This document shows, piece after piece, positions 16,988 through 25,947 of a stretch of 64,000 bases of DNA. This stretch comes from Ferruginibacter sp. Lineage in GTDB: Bacteria > Bacteroidota > Bacteroidia > Chitinophagales > Chitinophagaceae. The stretch is taken from the NCBI GenBank assembly GCA_019638525.1, contig JAHBTO010000007.1, positions 1 through 64,000 of the forward strand, given 5' to 3'. The position numbers and the translations under genes were made by a program. The first letter of the stretch is position 1, and every line of letters starts with the position of its first letter. Under the pieces are notes generated by a model that was not told where the DNA came from, did not search any database, and was given only the letters and a program-made list of their open reading frames with translations.

Positions 16988-18970
16988 TTGAAACATGTTA
17001 ACAAGGTTACCGCTGCCGGGCTTTTAGTTGCTTTAGGAATAATTTATGGCGATATAGGAACTTCTCCGCTCTATGTTTTTAATTCAATTATTAAAGACAG
17101 GATGCTTGATGAAAATCTCATCTTAGGTACACTTTCACTTATCATTTGGACATTAACCTTACTTACCACCATTAAATATGTGGTGATGGTTTTACGTGCC
17201 GATAACCGTGGTGAAGGTGGAATTTTTGCTTTGTTTGCACTTGTTAGGAGAAGAAAAAAATGGCTGGTGATTCCAGCAATGATTGGTGGCGCAGCATTAT
17301 TATCTGATGGAATTATTACACCACCAATTTCCATTACATCGGCTATTGAAGGGTTGAAGGAATTGCCCCGTTTTCATGAGATGGACCAAAACACTATAGT
17401 GTATTTAGTACTTGGTATCCTGGTAGTTTTTTTTGTTGCTCAACAATTTGGTACCAGCAGTATTGGTAAAATGTTTGGCCCGTTTATGTCAGTATGGTTT
17501 GGCATGCTTGCGGTGATTGGATTGGTTCATATAAGCGATGATTTTAGCATTTTTCGGGCATTGAATCCTTATTATGCCATTCATTTTTTATTTACTTACC
17601 CCGAAGGTTTTTGGTTGCTGGGCGCCGTTTTTTTATGTACTACCGGTGCAGAAGCACTTTACAGCGATTTGGGCCATTGCGGCAGGGGCAATATCCGCAT
17701 ATCATGGATATTTGTTAAAACCTGTTTACTTATAAATTATTTTGGCCAAGGCGCCAGTTTATTAAAACATCACAACGGTAAATTATTAAGCGATGCTGTT
17801 ATAAAAGCCGAAGGTATTAATGCTTTTTACGACCTGCTGCCACAATGGTTTATTGTACCCGGCGTTATTATTGCAACCAGTGCAGCCATCATTGCCAGCC
17901 AGGCAATGGTTACAGGATCGTTCACATTAATTAACGAAGCTATTCGCTTAAATCTTTGGCCCAAACTAAAAATTAATTATCCTACCGAAGCAAAGGGACA
18001 GATTTTTATTCCGGCCATCAATACGCTTTTATTTGTAGGCTGCGTAGGCGTGGTATTATATTTTCGTGAGTCTTCAAAAATGGAAGCGGCTTATGGTTTA
18101 GCCATTATTACAACAATGATTATGACTTCCATCCTGTTTGCCAATTATCTTGTATTACACAGGATAAAACCTGGATTTATTTACCTGTTTCTTTTAATTT
18201 ATGGAATCATTGAATGGTCATTTTTGTTTGCCTTACTGGATAAATTTGTTCATGGCGGTTATATCACTCTGATGATTGGCTTTATCATGTTTTCTATCAT
18301 GTATGTATGGTACCGCAGCCGTAAAATTAAAAACCGCTATATCGAGTTTGTTCGTTTAGAAGAATACGTACCCAAGCTGGAAGAACTGAGTAATGATTCA
18401 TCGGTGCCCAAATATGCAACACACCTTGTTTATCTTACAAGCGCTAATAATCCTAAAGAAATTGAACATAAAATTATCTATAGCATATTAAGCGGCAGGC
18501 CCAAACGGGCTGATATTTTCTGGTTCATACATGTAGATACCATTGATGCGCCATATACTTGCGAATATTCGGTAGAACATATCATCCCCAATGATATCAT
18601 ACGGGTTGAGTTCAGGCTTGGTTTTCGTATGCAGCCACGTATCAACCTCATGTTTAAAAAAGTGGTGGAAGATCTTGTGGCTAACCGTGAAGTGAATGTT
18701 ACAAGCCGTTACGAAAGTCAGCAACGAAATAAAATGGCCGGCGATTTTAAATTTATTGTACTCGAAAAATTCCTGAGCCAGGATAACGAACTGCCGTTTT
18801 TTGAACGTATCATCATGCGGGCCTATTTCTGGTTAAAAGAAATTTCGCTCAACGAAGAAAAAGGTTTTGGGCTTGAGCAAAGCACGGTATTTGTTGAAAA
18901 ATTTCCATTAATTATTTCGCCGGTTAGTAATTTAAAACTGCAAAGGATTTATCCCAACGAAGATAAATAA
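16988..18970 (+). CDS. kup: Kup family potassium uptake protein
   Basis: A 660-residue low-affinity potassium/proton symporter. The N-terminus has the family signature GIIYGDIGTSPLYVFNSIIK (about 18-37), then about 12 TM helices to roughly residue 440 and a cytoplasmic C-terminal domain. Other Kup landmarks are GEGGIFALFALVRR, GDGIITPP written here as SDGIITPP, and TTGAEALYSDLGHCG. The start is TTG at 16988; no ATG lies in frame before the signature. A -7 type TACATTTG at 16871-16878 has no TTG at the expected distance. The gene is divergent from the repeat-protein gene across 288 bp. Confidence 0.95.
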   Translation: MKHVNKVTAAGLLVALGIIYGDIGTSPLYVFNSIIKDRMLDENLILGTLSLIIWTLTLLTTIKYVVMVLRADNRGEGGIFALFALVRRRKKWLVIPAMIGGAALLSDGIITPPISITSAIEGLKELPRFHEMDQNTIVYLVLGILVVFFVAQQFGTSSIGKMFGPFMSVWFGMLAVIGLVHISDDFSIFRALNPYYAIHFLFTYPEGFWLLGAVFLCTTGAEALYSDLGHCGRGNIRISWIFVKTCLLINYFGQGASLLKHHNGKLLSDAVIKAEGINAFYDLLPQWFIVPGVIIATSAAIIASQAMVTGSFTLINEAIRLNLWPKLKINYPTEAKGQIFIPAINTLLFVGCVGVVLYFRESSKMEAAYGLAIITTMIMTSILFANYLVLHRIKPGFIYLFLLIYGIIEWSFLFALLDKFVHGGYITLMIGFIMFSIMYVWYRSRKIKNRYIEFVRLEEYVPKLEELSNDSSVPKYATHLVYLTSANNPKEIEHKIIYSILSGRPKRADIFWFIHVDTIDAPYTCEYSVEHIIPNDIIRVEFRLGFRMQPRINLMFKKVVEDLVANREVNVTSRYESQQRNKMAGDFKFIVLEKFLSQDNELPFFERIIMRAYFWLKEISLNEEKGFGLEQSTVFVEKFPLIISPVSNLKLQRIYPNEDK

Positions 18971-19016
18971 TTGCGTTTTTTGGAACCTAAAAATTAATCC
19001 TTATTATTATTGTAAA

Positions 19017-19316
19017 ATGAATTCGATAACTGCTGTAGAACTAAAACAGAAAATTGATAATGCCGAAGATTTTCAACTGATAGATGTAAGAGAAGATTAC
19101 GAACACAACGAATTTAATATTGGAGGTAAACTTATACCCCTGCATGAAATTATACAACAGGTAAATCAAATAAACACCGATAAGCCTGTAATTATCTATT
19201 GCCGCAAGGGCATACGTAGCCAGGTGGCTATACAACGGCTGCAGGAAAAATTTCCTTTTACAAACCTGTATAACCTAATTGGCGGCACCGAAGCATGGAA
19301 AAAACAATTTATGTAG
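19017..19316 (+). CDS. Single-domain rhodanese-like protein
   Basis: A 99-residue rhodanese domain with LIDVREDYEHNEFNIGG (21-37), the conserved substrate-side strand, and the active-site loop YCRKGIRS with Cys62, the persulfide-forming residue. A CRxGxRS loop is typical of GlpE/PspE-like sulfurtransferases. It has no signal peptide, so it is cytoplasmic, and probably moves sulfane sulfur to an acceptor that cannot be named here. It follows kup by 46 bp on the same strand and may be cotranscribed. Confidence 0.9.
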   Translation: MNSITAVELKQKIDNAEDFQLIDVREDYEHNEFNIGGKLIPLHEIIQQVNQINTDKPVIIYCRKGIRSQVAIQRLQEKFPFTNLYNLIGGTEAWKKQFM

Positions 19317-19409
19317 TTAAGTTTTGGTGCCTGTTGTTTGAGGAAATAAATAGAATTATTAATTTAACAGGTGCAATAATCTTATTCTTTATTACCACAA
19401 ACTGATATT

Positions 19410-20198
19410 CTGTTTCACATCATCCTATATATCATCACCGGTATTGCAGCACTTTCCATCATTGCCTATTTTATACAGGAACGGTTTATTTTTAAACCTG
19501 AAAAATTGAAACAAGATTTTATATATAAGTATGATGCACCTTTTGAAGAACTTTTTTTTGATGTGGAACCGGGTGTACGTATCAATGGCCTTCACTTTAC
19601 GGTAGCCAAACCCTTGGGACTTGTTTTGTATTTTCATGGCAACACACGTAGTATAAAAGGCTGGGCAAAATATGCAAAAGATTTTTACCGGTATAATTAT
19701 GATGTGGTGCTTGTAGATTACCGTGGTTTTGGTAAAAGCACCGGCAAGCGTAGCGAAAAAGATATGCTTAGTGATATGCAGTTTGTATATGAAACATTAG
19801 CTGCAAAGTATAATCAAAACCATATCATAGTTTATGGCCGCAGTATGGGTAGTGGTTTTGCCGCTAAAATTGCAAGCGATAATAAACCCCGTTACCTCAT
19901 TTTAGATGCACCATATTTTAATTTTAAAAAAGCAGTGGAAAGATTTTTACCTATACTACCCGTAAAATATGTGTTGCGTTACCACATGCGTACCGATAAA
20001 TGGATAACCAAGGTAAACTGCCATACCTATATATTACATGGCACCAAAGATTGGTTGCTGCCCATCAGCAACAGCGAAAAACTACAAGCACTTAATCCAC
20101 GTAAAATTACACTCATACGCATAACCGGCGGCGGGCACAATAACCTGCCCACTTTTCCGGAATACCATAATTTTTTAAGGGATATCTTACAATTTTAA
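19410..20198 (+). CDS. Membrane-anchored alpha/beta hydrolase (first of two); non-ATG start
   Basis: An alpha/beta hydrolase of the BEM46/YfhR-like type: oxyanion motif YFHGNTRS, nucleophile Ser in YGRSMGSG, acid in HGTKDW and His in GGGHNN. The first conventional start, TTG at 19506, yields 230 residues without a membrane anchor. The frame is open back to 19380 and encodes a clear TM helix (FHIILYIITGIAALSIIAYF) followed by IQERFIFKPEKL, matching LQEKFLFHPEKL in the neighbouring paralogue. No ATG, GTG or TTG occurs in that extension; CTG at 19410 or ATT at 19407 is the best start, giving about 262 residues. A sequencing error or a recently lost start codon is also possible. Confidence 0.75.
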   Translation: MFHIILYIITGIAALSIIAYFIQERFIFKPEKLKQDFIYKYDAPFEELFFDVEPGVRINGLHFTVAKPLGLVLYFHGNTRSIKGWAKYAKDFYRYNYDVVLVDYRGFGKSTGKRSEKDMLSDMQFVYETLAAKYNQNHIIVYGRSMGSGFAAKIASDNKPRYLILDAPYFNFKKAVERFLPILPVKYVLRYHMRTDKWITKVNCHTYILHGTKDWLLPISNSEKLQALNPRKITLIRITGGGHNNLPTFPEYHNFLRDILQF

Positions 20199-20345
20199 TG
20201 TATAATGTATAATTGATAATGTATAATTTTTTGTGCAGTTAGAAATCAAAAATCAAAAGTCAAAAGTCAAAAATCAAAAGTCAAAAATCAAAATTTACCA
20301 TTTACCATTCATAATTCATAATTCAACATTCATAATTAACAATTA
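20197..20345. repeat. AT-rich intergenic heptad repeats
   Basis: Three repeat types lie back to back: tgtataat-like units (20198-20226), seven 7-bp units of aatcaaa/agtcaaa (about 20244-20292) and cataatt units (20309-20335). They lie between two paralogous hydrolase genes. The cataatt heptad also occurs at 2015-2040. No coding potential was seen. Confidence 0.7.
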
Positions 20346-20357
20346 CCTTCGCCGCCC

Positions 20358-21188
20358 ATGAAACGAAAAAAGATTTTCCGCTGGCTTAAAATCATCATCA
20401 TCTTGTACTGCAGTATCGGCATTGCATTGTATTACCTGCAGGAGAAATTCCTTTTTCATCCCGAAAAATTATCTGCTTCGTATGTTTATCATTTTTCGCA
20501 AATTGATTCCGGTAAAATTCATTTTGAAGAGATGAATATCCCTTTTAATAACACCGATACGGTAAATATGATAAAGTTTTTCCCGGCCGATAGTATAAGA
20601 AAAGGTGTGGTGGTTTATTATCATGGCAATAAAGAAAACATTGAACGCTATGCAAAATTTGCATCCAATTTAACAAAGCACGGCTACGAGGTTTGGATGG
20701 AAGATTATCCCGGCTTTGGAAAATCAACCGGAAAAAGAACTGAAGACATTTTATATAAAGAAGCGATGCAGGTGCAAAAGATGGCAGCAGCCAAATATGG
20801 TAAAGACAGCATCATCATTTACGGAAAATCTTTAGGCACGGGTATAGCAGCTTATGTTGCGTCGCAATCAAATAATAAAATGCTGATACTGGAAACTCCT
20901 TATTACAGCATCCCCTCGCTGTTTAGTTGCTATGCACCCATTTATCCCACATCATTAATGTCAACATATAAAATACCGGTTAATCAATTTCTGTCAGATG
21001 TAAATTATCCAATTGTAATTTTTCATGGAACCAATGATGGAGTGATACCATACCGTAATGCAGCAAGATTAAAACGGGTTTTAAAGCCAACTGATGAATT
21101 TATCAGCATCAAAGATGGCACCCATCATAACCTGAATGATTTTGATTTGATGAAACAAAAACTCGACAGCTTGTTAAACCTCCAATAG
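20358..21188 (+). CDS. Membrane-anchored alpha/beta hydrolase (second of two)
   Basis: A 276-residue paralogue of the preceding hydrolase. A TM anchor (about 10-26, IIIILYCSIGIALYYL) precedes LQEKFLFHPEKL. Catalytic landmarks are VVYYHGNKEN (oxyanion), Ser in YGKSLGTG, Asp in FHGTNDG and His in DGTHHNL. It belongs to the BEM46-like membrane-associated serine hydrolases, whose substrates are mostly unknown. Its 3' end overlaps the convergent LD-carboxypeptidase gene by 15 bp. The two paralogues are separated by AT-rich repeats, in keeping with an old tandem duplication. Confidence 0.88.
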   Translation: MKRKKIFRWLKIIIILYCSIGIALYYLQEKFLFHPEKLSASYVYHFSQIDSGKIHFEEMNIPFNNTDTVNMIKFFPADSIRKGVVVYYHGNKENIERYAKFASNLTKHGYEVWMEDYPGFGKSTGKRTEDILYKEAMQVQKMAAAKYGKDSIIIYGKSLGTGIAAYVASQSNNKMLILETPYYSIPSLFSCYAPIYPTSLMSTYKIPVNQFLSDVNYPIVIFHGTNDGVIPYRNAARLKRVLKPTDEFISIKDGTHHNLNDFDLMKQKLDSLLNLQ

Positions 21189-22097
21189 CCTTGTGATGTT
21201 TTTTGTGATGGTTAAGCGGTATTCACATCCGATTTTTAAAGCCAGGTTTTCTTTTTGGTGGCTCACCGGGAAATTATAGCAAACAGGGTAATTGTATTGC
21301 CCTACAATATCATTTATTACGGCATATATTTTTTTACCAAATGGCCGCTCGGTATCTTCCATATCAGTAAAACCTCCCACAATTAACCCGGCAAGATGCT
21401 GCAGTTTGCCGCTGCGTTTTAATTGGTAAAGCATGCGGTCAACATTATAAATCTGTTCACCAATATCTTCAATAAATAGTATTTTACCTTTTGTATTGAT
21501 ATCGTCGGGTGTACCTGTAAGATGCGCCAGCAGTGAAAGATTACCACCAACCAGTTGAGCAGTTACTGTTCCGTTTTTATTAAAAGAATGTGGCCTGCAT
21601 GTATAGTTTGCTTTTTTGCCGGTGATGGCATCGTAAAATGAATGAATGTATTTGTTTTGTTTTAATGATGTATTTTGTAAATCATTAAATGCTGATGCCA
21701 TAGGTGCATGCAGCGATGATACTTTTACTATCTTAAAAAGATGAGCATGCAATACAGTGATATCGCTAAAGCCGATAACCCATTTGGGATTTTTTTTAAA
21801 TTTTGTAAAATCAAGCTCGTCTATGATTCTGCCAACACCATAGCCACCACGGCCGCAGAGTATGGCATTTATATTTTCATCGTCAAGCATAGCTTGTAAT
21901 TCATCACGCCGTTGCTCATCGCTGCCGCTGAAATAATTTTTAGATTTACTGCCCAGGGTTTTGCCCACCATTACATTAAAGCCCCAACTTTGTAATGTGC
22001 TGATGCAGGTTTGTGCTTTTTCAGCAACCATATAACCGGCAGGGCAGGTGATGCCAATGCAATCGCCTTTTTTTAAATAAGGGGGAATTTTTATCAT
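21174..22097 (-). CDS. LD-carboxypeptidase (peptidase family S66), cytoplasmic copy
   Basis: A 307-residue serine peptidase of the LdcA/MccF family. LdcA-type members remove the terminal D-Ala from cytoplasmic muropeptide tetrapeptides in peptidoglycan recycling. Visible elements are ITCPAGY at the N-terminus, the GRGGYG turn, the nucleophile Ser in VIGFSDITVLH, the catalytic Glu in FIEDIGEQIYNVDRM and His in FPVSHQKEN. There is no signal peptide. It overlaps the upstream paralogue by 4 nt, indicating coupled translation, and overlaps the convergent hydrolase gene by 15 bp. Confidence 0.9.
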   Translation of the reverse strand: MIKIPPYLKKGDCIGITCPAGYMVAEKAQTCISTLQSWGFNVMVGKTLGSKSKNYFSGSDEQRRDELQAMLDDENINAILCGRGGYGVGRIIDELDFTKFKKNPKWVIGFSDITVLHAHLFKIVKVSSLHAPMASAFNDLQNTSLKQNKYIHSFYDAITGKKANYTCRPHSFNKNGTVTAQLVGGNLSLLAHLTGTPDDINTKGKILFIEDIGEQIYNVDRMLYQLKRSGKLQHLAGLIVGGFTDMEDTERPFGKKIYAVINDIVGQYNYPVCYNFPVSHQKENLALKIGCEYRLTITKNITRLLEV

Positions 22098-23116
22098 CTT
22101 TCTTCAGTTAATCTGCATTCGTTTAAATGTACACCCAATGTATGTATTACTCCGCATTTTAAGGCAAAATTATTTTTTTGGTGCCCCACCGGGAAATCAA
22201 AACAAACAGGGTAATCATATTCACTTACTTTTTCCAATACAATCTCTTCAATAGTTTTGCCAAAAGCTTCGCCTGCATCATCAGTTTTTATTTTAAAACC
22301 ACCAATGATGAGGCCATTAAGTTTATCAAGTTTGCCGCTTCGTTTCAGGTTCCAAAACATACGGTCGATGCTGTACAGGTATTCGCCGGTATCTTCTACA
22401 AACAAAATCTTGCCATCGGTATGTATGTCGGATTTGCTGCCGGCAAGGGTTTCCAGCGTTTTTAAATTGCCGCCAACCAGTTCGCCCGTGGCCAGGCCCG
22501 TTTTATTTTTTTCGTTTGGTGTAAAAAGGTATTTCATCTTTTGGCCTTTAAGGCAATGATTGATGGATTCGATAGTTTCTTTTTGCATAGGCTCTGCCTT
22601 GCTCCAGTCATCAGGAAAACTATTGCACATTTTTGAATGGATAGTAGCCACCCGGTAATTTTCATTGATGTGCGAATGAAAAACCGTAGCATCGCTAAAA
22701 CCAATTATCCATTTTGGGTTACGTTTAAATTTTTTAAAATCAACCCTGTCAATGATTCTTACAGCGCCATAACCGCCCCTTGCAAATAAAATGGCTTTTA
22801 TATTTTTATCATCCAGCATCTGTTGCAAATCGGTTAATCGTTCATCATCGGTGCCGCCATAGGTAAAATCTTTTTTACCAACGGTGTTGCCCACCCGGCT
22901 TGTAAAGCCCCACTCTTTAATTTTTGATAAGGCAGGTTCAATCTCGGCTTGCGTAATATGCCCTGCAGGGCAGCAAATGCCAATGGTATCGCCGTCTTTT
23001 AGATAAGGCGGAATGGCCGCAGCCTCCTGTGGGCTTATATTGGTTTTACCTTTAGCTACTGCGCTTAATGTGGCAGCAATAGGAATAATGTATGAAATAA
23101 AATGTTTCCGTTTCAT
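22094..23116 (-). CDS. LD-carboxypeptidase (peptidase family S66) with signal sequence
   Basis: A 340-residue paralogue of the downstream gene with an extra N-terminal hydrophobic signal (MKRKHFISYIIPIAATLSAVAKG), so probably periplasmic or membrane-held. Catalytic residues are conserved: Ser in IIGFSDATVFH, Glu in FVEDTGEYLYSIDRM and His in FPVGHQKNN. Family members cleave the L,D bond of muropeptides or act on related substrates. The two genes form an operon with a 4-nt overlap and appear to provide the activity on both sides of the inner membrane (inference from the signal alone). It is divergent from ppsA across 154 bp. Confidence 0.88.
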   Translation of the reverse strand: MKRKHFISYIIPIAATLSAVAKGKTNISPQEAAAIPPYLKDGDTIGICCPAGHITQAEIEPALSKIKEWGFTSRVGNTVGKKDFTYGGTDDERLTDLQQMLDDKNIKAILFARGGYGAVRIIDRVDFKKFKRNPKWIIGFSDATVFHSHINENYRVATIHSKMCNSFPDDWSKAEPMQKETIESINHCLKGQKMKYLFTPNEKNKTGLATGELVGGNLKTLETLAGSKSDIHTDGKILFVEDTGEYLYSIDRMFWNLKRSGKLDKLNGLIIGGFKIKTDDAGEAFGKTIEEIVLEKVSEYDYPVCFDFPVGHQKNNFALKCGVIHTLGVHLNECRLTEER

Positions 23117-23270
23117 GCCTTAAAGTTATTTAATTGACCAATGCAACGAAAGGATATATTTAATGATTGCTTAAGAAATAAATTTTTTCTATTTTGTTGA
23201 GGCTTGCTTTCCGTACATCGCAGGAACCCTGTATGAAATATGATTACAAAACTATCTAAACCCGAAAATT

Positions 23271-25697
23271 ATGACTGCTGAAACTTATTTAGCCGATTTA
23301 CATAAAGTTGGAATGAAGGATATTGACCAGGTGGGAGGCAAAAATGCTTCTCTGGGCGAAATGCTTCAAAACCTCTCCGGGCTTGGTATTAAGATACCAG
23401 GAGGCTTTGTGGTTACGGTTGCCGCTTACCGTGAGTTTATTAAATATAACAAACTGGATGACCAAATTAGGAAAATTATCAATGCTATTAAATTGGATGA
23501 TATAGAATCGTTGCGTAGAGGAGGTTTGCAGGCCCGCCAACTTTTAAAGAATGCAAAATTTCCACGCAACCTCAGTGATGCCATCATAGAAAGGTATTAT
23601 GAACTGAGCCAGGAGTACGACCAGGAAATAACGGATGTGGCTGTACGTTCATCGGCCACAGCCGAAGATTTGCCCGATGCATCTTTTGCTGGGCAGCAGG
23701 AAACATACCTCAACGTACGTGGCCCGGCGCCTTTAATGAATGCGGTACGTAACTGTTTTGCTTCCATCTTTACCGACCGTGCTATCAGCTACCGACAAAG
23801 TTTTGGGTACGATCATTTCAGCATTGGCTTGTCGGTGTGCATACAAAAAATGGTGCGTAGCGATTTGGGTGCATCAGGTGTTGCTTTTTCATTAGATACC
23901 GAGAGCGGATTTAAAGATGTAGTTGTCATCAACGCATCGTTTGGATTGGGCGAGATGATTGTGCAGGGCGCCGTATCTCCGGATGAATACATAGTGTTTA
24001 AACCAACACTTGCAAGAGGTTTTAACAGCATCATCGAAAAAAAATTGGGCAACAAGGATAAGATGATGGTGTATGGAGATAACCCCGATGAAAGGGTTAA
24101 AATAATAAATGTAGAAAAACCATTACAGCAACGTTATTGCCTGAGCGATGAAAGAATTGTACAACTGGCTCAATGGGTAACAACAATTGAAGAATATTAC
24201 AGCCAACTAAAAGGATATTGGTGCCCCATGGATGTGGAGTGGGCGGTAGATGGTTTATCTAAAGAACTGTTTATTGTACAGGCAAGGCCCGAAACTATTC
24301 ATTCGCAAAAAAACTTTGATAAAATAACCGGTTATGTAATGGACGCCAATGCGCCAAAGAAGGCGCTGGTAAAGGGTATTGCCGTAGGCGATAAAATTGG
24401 CGCCGGCAAAGTATCCATTTTATTTTCGCTTGATAAAAGGGTAACCGAAGGCCACGAATTTAAAGAAGGAGATATACTGGTAACAGATATGACTGACCCT
24501 GATTGGGAGCCGGTGATGAAAAAAGCATCGGCCATCATCACCAATAAAGGTGGAAGAACCTGCCATGCAGCTATTGTAGCAAGAGAGCTTGGTGTGCCTG
24601 CCATTGTTGGTTGCGTACATGCCACTGAAGTGTTAAGTACCGGGCAATTTGTTACTGCATCCTGCGCCGAAGGCGGCGAAGGCGTGGTGTATGATGGGCA
24701 GGTGCCTTTTGAAAAATTAGAGACCGACCTGTCGCACCTACCTAAAGTGCAAACACCCATCATGCTCAATGTGGCTTCGCCCGATATGGCATTTAAGTTT
24801 TCGCATTTGCCCAATGCAGGCGTGGGACTTGCAAGGGAAGAGTTTATCATCAATAATTTTATACAGGCACATCCGTTGGCATTGATGCAGCACCGGCAAC
24901 TTGGCGATGCTGAACTTACGCAGGCTATAAACAAGATGACCCGTGGTTTTGAAAATGAAGAAGATTTTTTTATACAAAAACTAAGTTATGGTGTGGCAAA
25001 AATTGCTGCAGCTTTTTATCCTAATAAAGTGATAGTACGTTTCAGCGATTTTAAAAGCAACGAATACTTTAACCTGTTGGGAGGAAAATATTTTGAACCG
25101 CACGAAGAAAACCCGATGATTGGTTGGCGAGGTGCCAGCAGGTATTATTCAGAAAAATACAAAGCAGCTTTTGGGTTGGAGTGTAAGGCCATTAAAAAAG
25201 TAAGGGAAGAAATGGGATTAGATAATGTAGTGGTGATGATTCCTTTTTGCCGCACGGTGGAAGAACTGCATAAAGTACATGATGTGATGAAGGAATATGG
25301 TTTAGAAAGAGGCAAGGCAGGGCTTGAACTGTTCCTAATGGCAGAGATACCATCCAACATCATCATGGCCGAAGAATTTGCAAAACATATTGATGGGTTT
25401 TCGATAGGCTCAAACGACCTAACACAGTTAACGCTTGGGCTCGACAGGGATTCATCCCTAGTAGCACATTTGTACGATGAAAGAAACCCTGCTGTAAAAG
25501 GCCTGCTGCGTACACTCATAAGCACTGCAAAAAAAGCAAAAGTAAAAGTAGGTATTTGTGGGCAGGGCCCATCCGATTTTCCCGACTTTGCACAGTTTCT
25601 TGTTGAACTAGGTATTGATAGTATTTCGGTAACACCCGATTCGGTTGTGAAAACTGTAAAGGCTATTGCAGAAGTGGAAAAGCAAATTGGTAAATAG
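23271..25697 (+). CDS. ppsA: Phosphoenolpyruvate synthase
   Basis: An 808-residue enzyme making phosphoenolpyruvate from pyruvate and ATP for gluconeogenesis. The domain order is standard: N-terminal ATP-grasp/PPDK_N (about 1-345, with VGGKNASLGEM and VAVRSSATAEDLPDASFAGQ), a central swivelling phosphohistidine domain with His432 in GGRTCHAAIVARE, and a C-terminal TIM barrel (about 475-800) with FSIGSNDLTQLTLG and the catalytic Cys in VGICGQGPSD. Length and motifs point to PpsA rather than PPDK, which lacks this Cys-Gly-Gln context and is longer. It is divergent from the LD-carboxypeptidases; no clear promoter was seen. Confidence 0.95.
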   Translation: MTAETYLADLHKVGMKDIDQVGGKNASLGEMLQNLSGLGIKIPGGFVVTVAAYREFIKYNKLDDQIRKIINAIKLDDIESLRRGGLQARQLLKNAKFPRNLSDAIIERYYELSQEYDQEITDVAVRSSATAEDLPDASFAGQQETYLNVRGPAPLMNAVRNCFASIFTDRAISYRQSFGYDHFSIGLSVCIQKMVRSDLGASGVAFSLDTESGFKDVVVINASFGLGEMIVQGAVSPDEYIVFKPTLARGFNSIIEKKLGNKDKMMVYGDNPDERVKIINVEKPLQQRYCLSDERIVQLAQWVTTIEEYYSQLKGYWCPMDVEWAVDGLSKELFIVQARPETIHSQKNFDKITGYVMDANAPKKALVKGIAVGDKIGAGKVSILFSLDKRVTEGHEFKEGDILVTDMTDPDWEPVMKKASAIITNKGGRTCHAAIVARELGVPAIVGCVHATEVLSTGQFVTASCAEGGEGVVYDGQVPFEKLETDLSHLPKVQTPIMLNVASPDMAFKFSHLPNAGVGLAREEFIINNFIQAHPLALMQHRQLGDAELTQAINKMTRGFENEEDFFIQKLSYGVAKIAAAFYPNKVIVRFSDFKSNEYFNLLGGKYFEPHEENPMIGWRGASRYYSEKYKAAFGLECKAIKKVREEMGLDNVVVMIPFCRTVEELHKVHDVMKEYGLERGKAGLELFLMAEIPSNIIMAEEFAKHIDGFSIGSNDLTQLTLGLDRDSSLVAHLYDERNPAVKGLLRTLISTAKKAKVKVGICGQGPSDFPDFAQFLVELGIDSISVTPDSVVKTVKAIAEVEKQIGK

Positions 25698-25704
25698 TTT
25701 TTTA

Positions 25705-25822
25705 GCAACGTCTCATCATAAGCAGTGTGTGCAAGTGATAGACGTTGCGTATTAGTGAATATTATTACTTTTTGCAAACGCAACGTCTTCGCCACACACA
25801 AATCCCAAAGGAACGACGTTGC
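25705..25822. repeat. Palindromic intergenic element with four alternating GCAACGTC/GACGTTGC boxes
   Basis: The 8-bp box GCAACGTC is at 25705-25712 and 25780-25787, and its exact complement GACGTTGC at 25741-25748 and 25815-25822. The spacings are 28, 31 and 27 bp, so two similar-sized hairpins sit side by side, and the inner pair can also form a third. Flanking bases extend the first pair (GCAACGTCTcATC against GCAACGTCTATC). It sits between ppsA and metG and resembles a MITE or REP-like unit rather than a terminator, since no T tract follows. Confidence 0.65.
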
Positions 25823-25909
25823 TGTGAAAAGGGCTTCTTTTCAACTTTTCATCTTTGCGTGAAAAAATTAAGCCACTTAATACCTTTACCTTTTGCTGTT
25901 TTCTTTAGT

Positions 25910-25940
25910 TTGGGCAATGTTTTTGTTTACGGTATTTTTG
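25910..25940 (+). promoter_or_regulatory. Predicted Bacteroidota promoter of metG
   Basis: A -33 TTG at 25910-25912 is followed after 20 bp by TATTTTTG at 25933-25940, an exact fit to TAnnTTTG. Transcription would start near 25946, one to three bases before the metG ATG at 25948, so the mRNA would be leaderless or nearly so. Confidence 0.5.
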
Positions 25941-25947
25941 CATCCAC

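Noticed and set aside
20244..20292. Regular short repeats possibly functioning as iterons or a CRISPR
   Set aside because: A 7-bp period of low-complexity sequence in an intergenic gap, with no replication or cas gene nearby.
24332..24934. 200-codon minus-strand ORF inside ppsA
   Set aside because: It is antisense to a well-conserved enzyme and its Ser/Pro-rich product resembles no family; a frame shadow.
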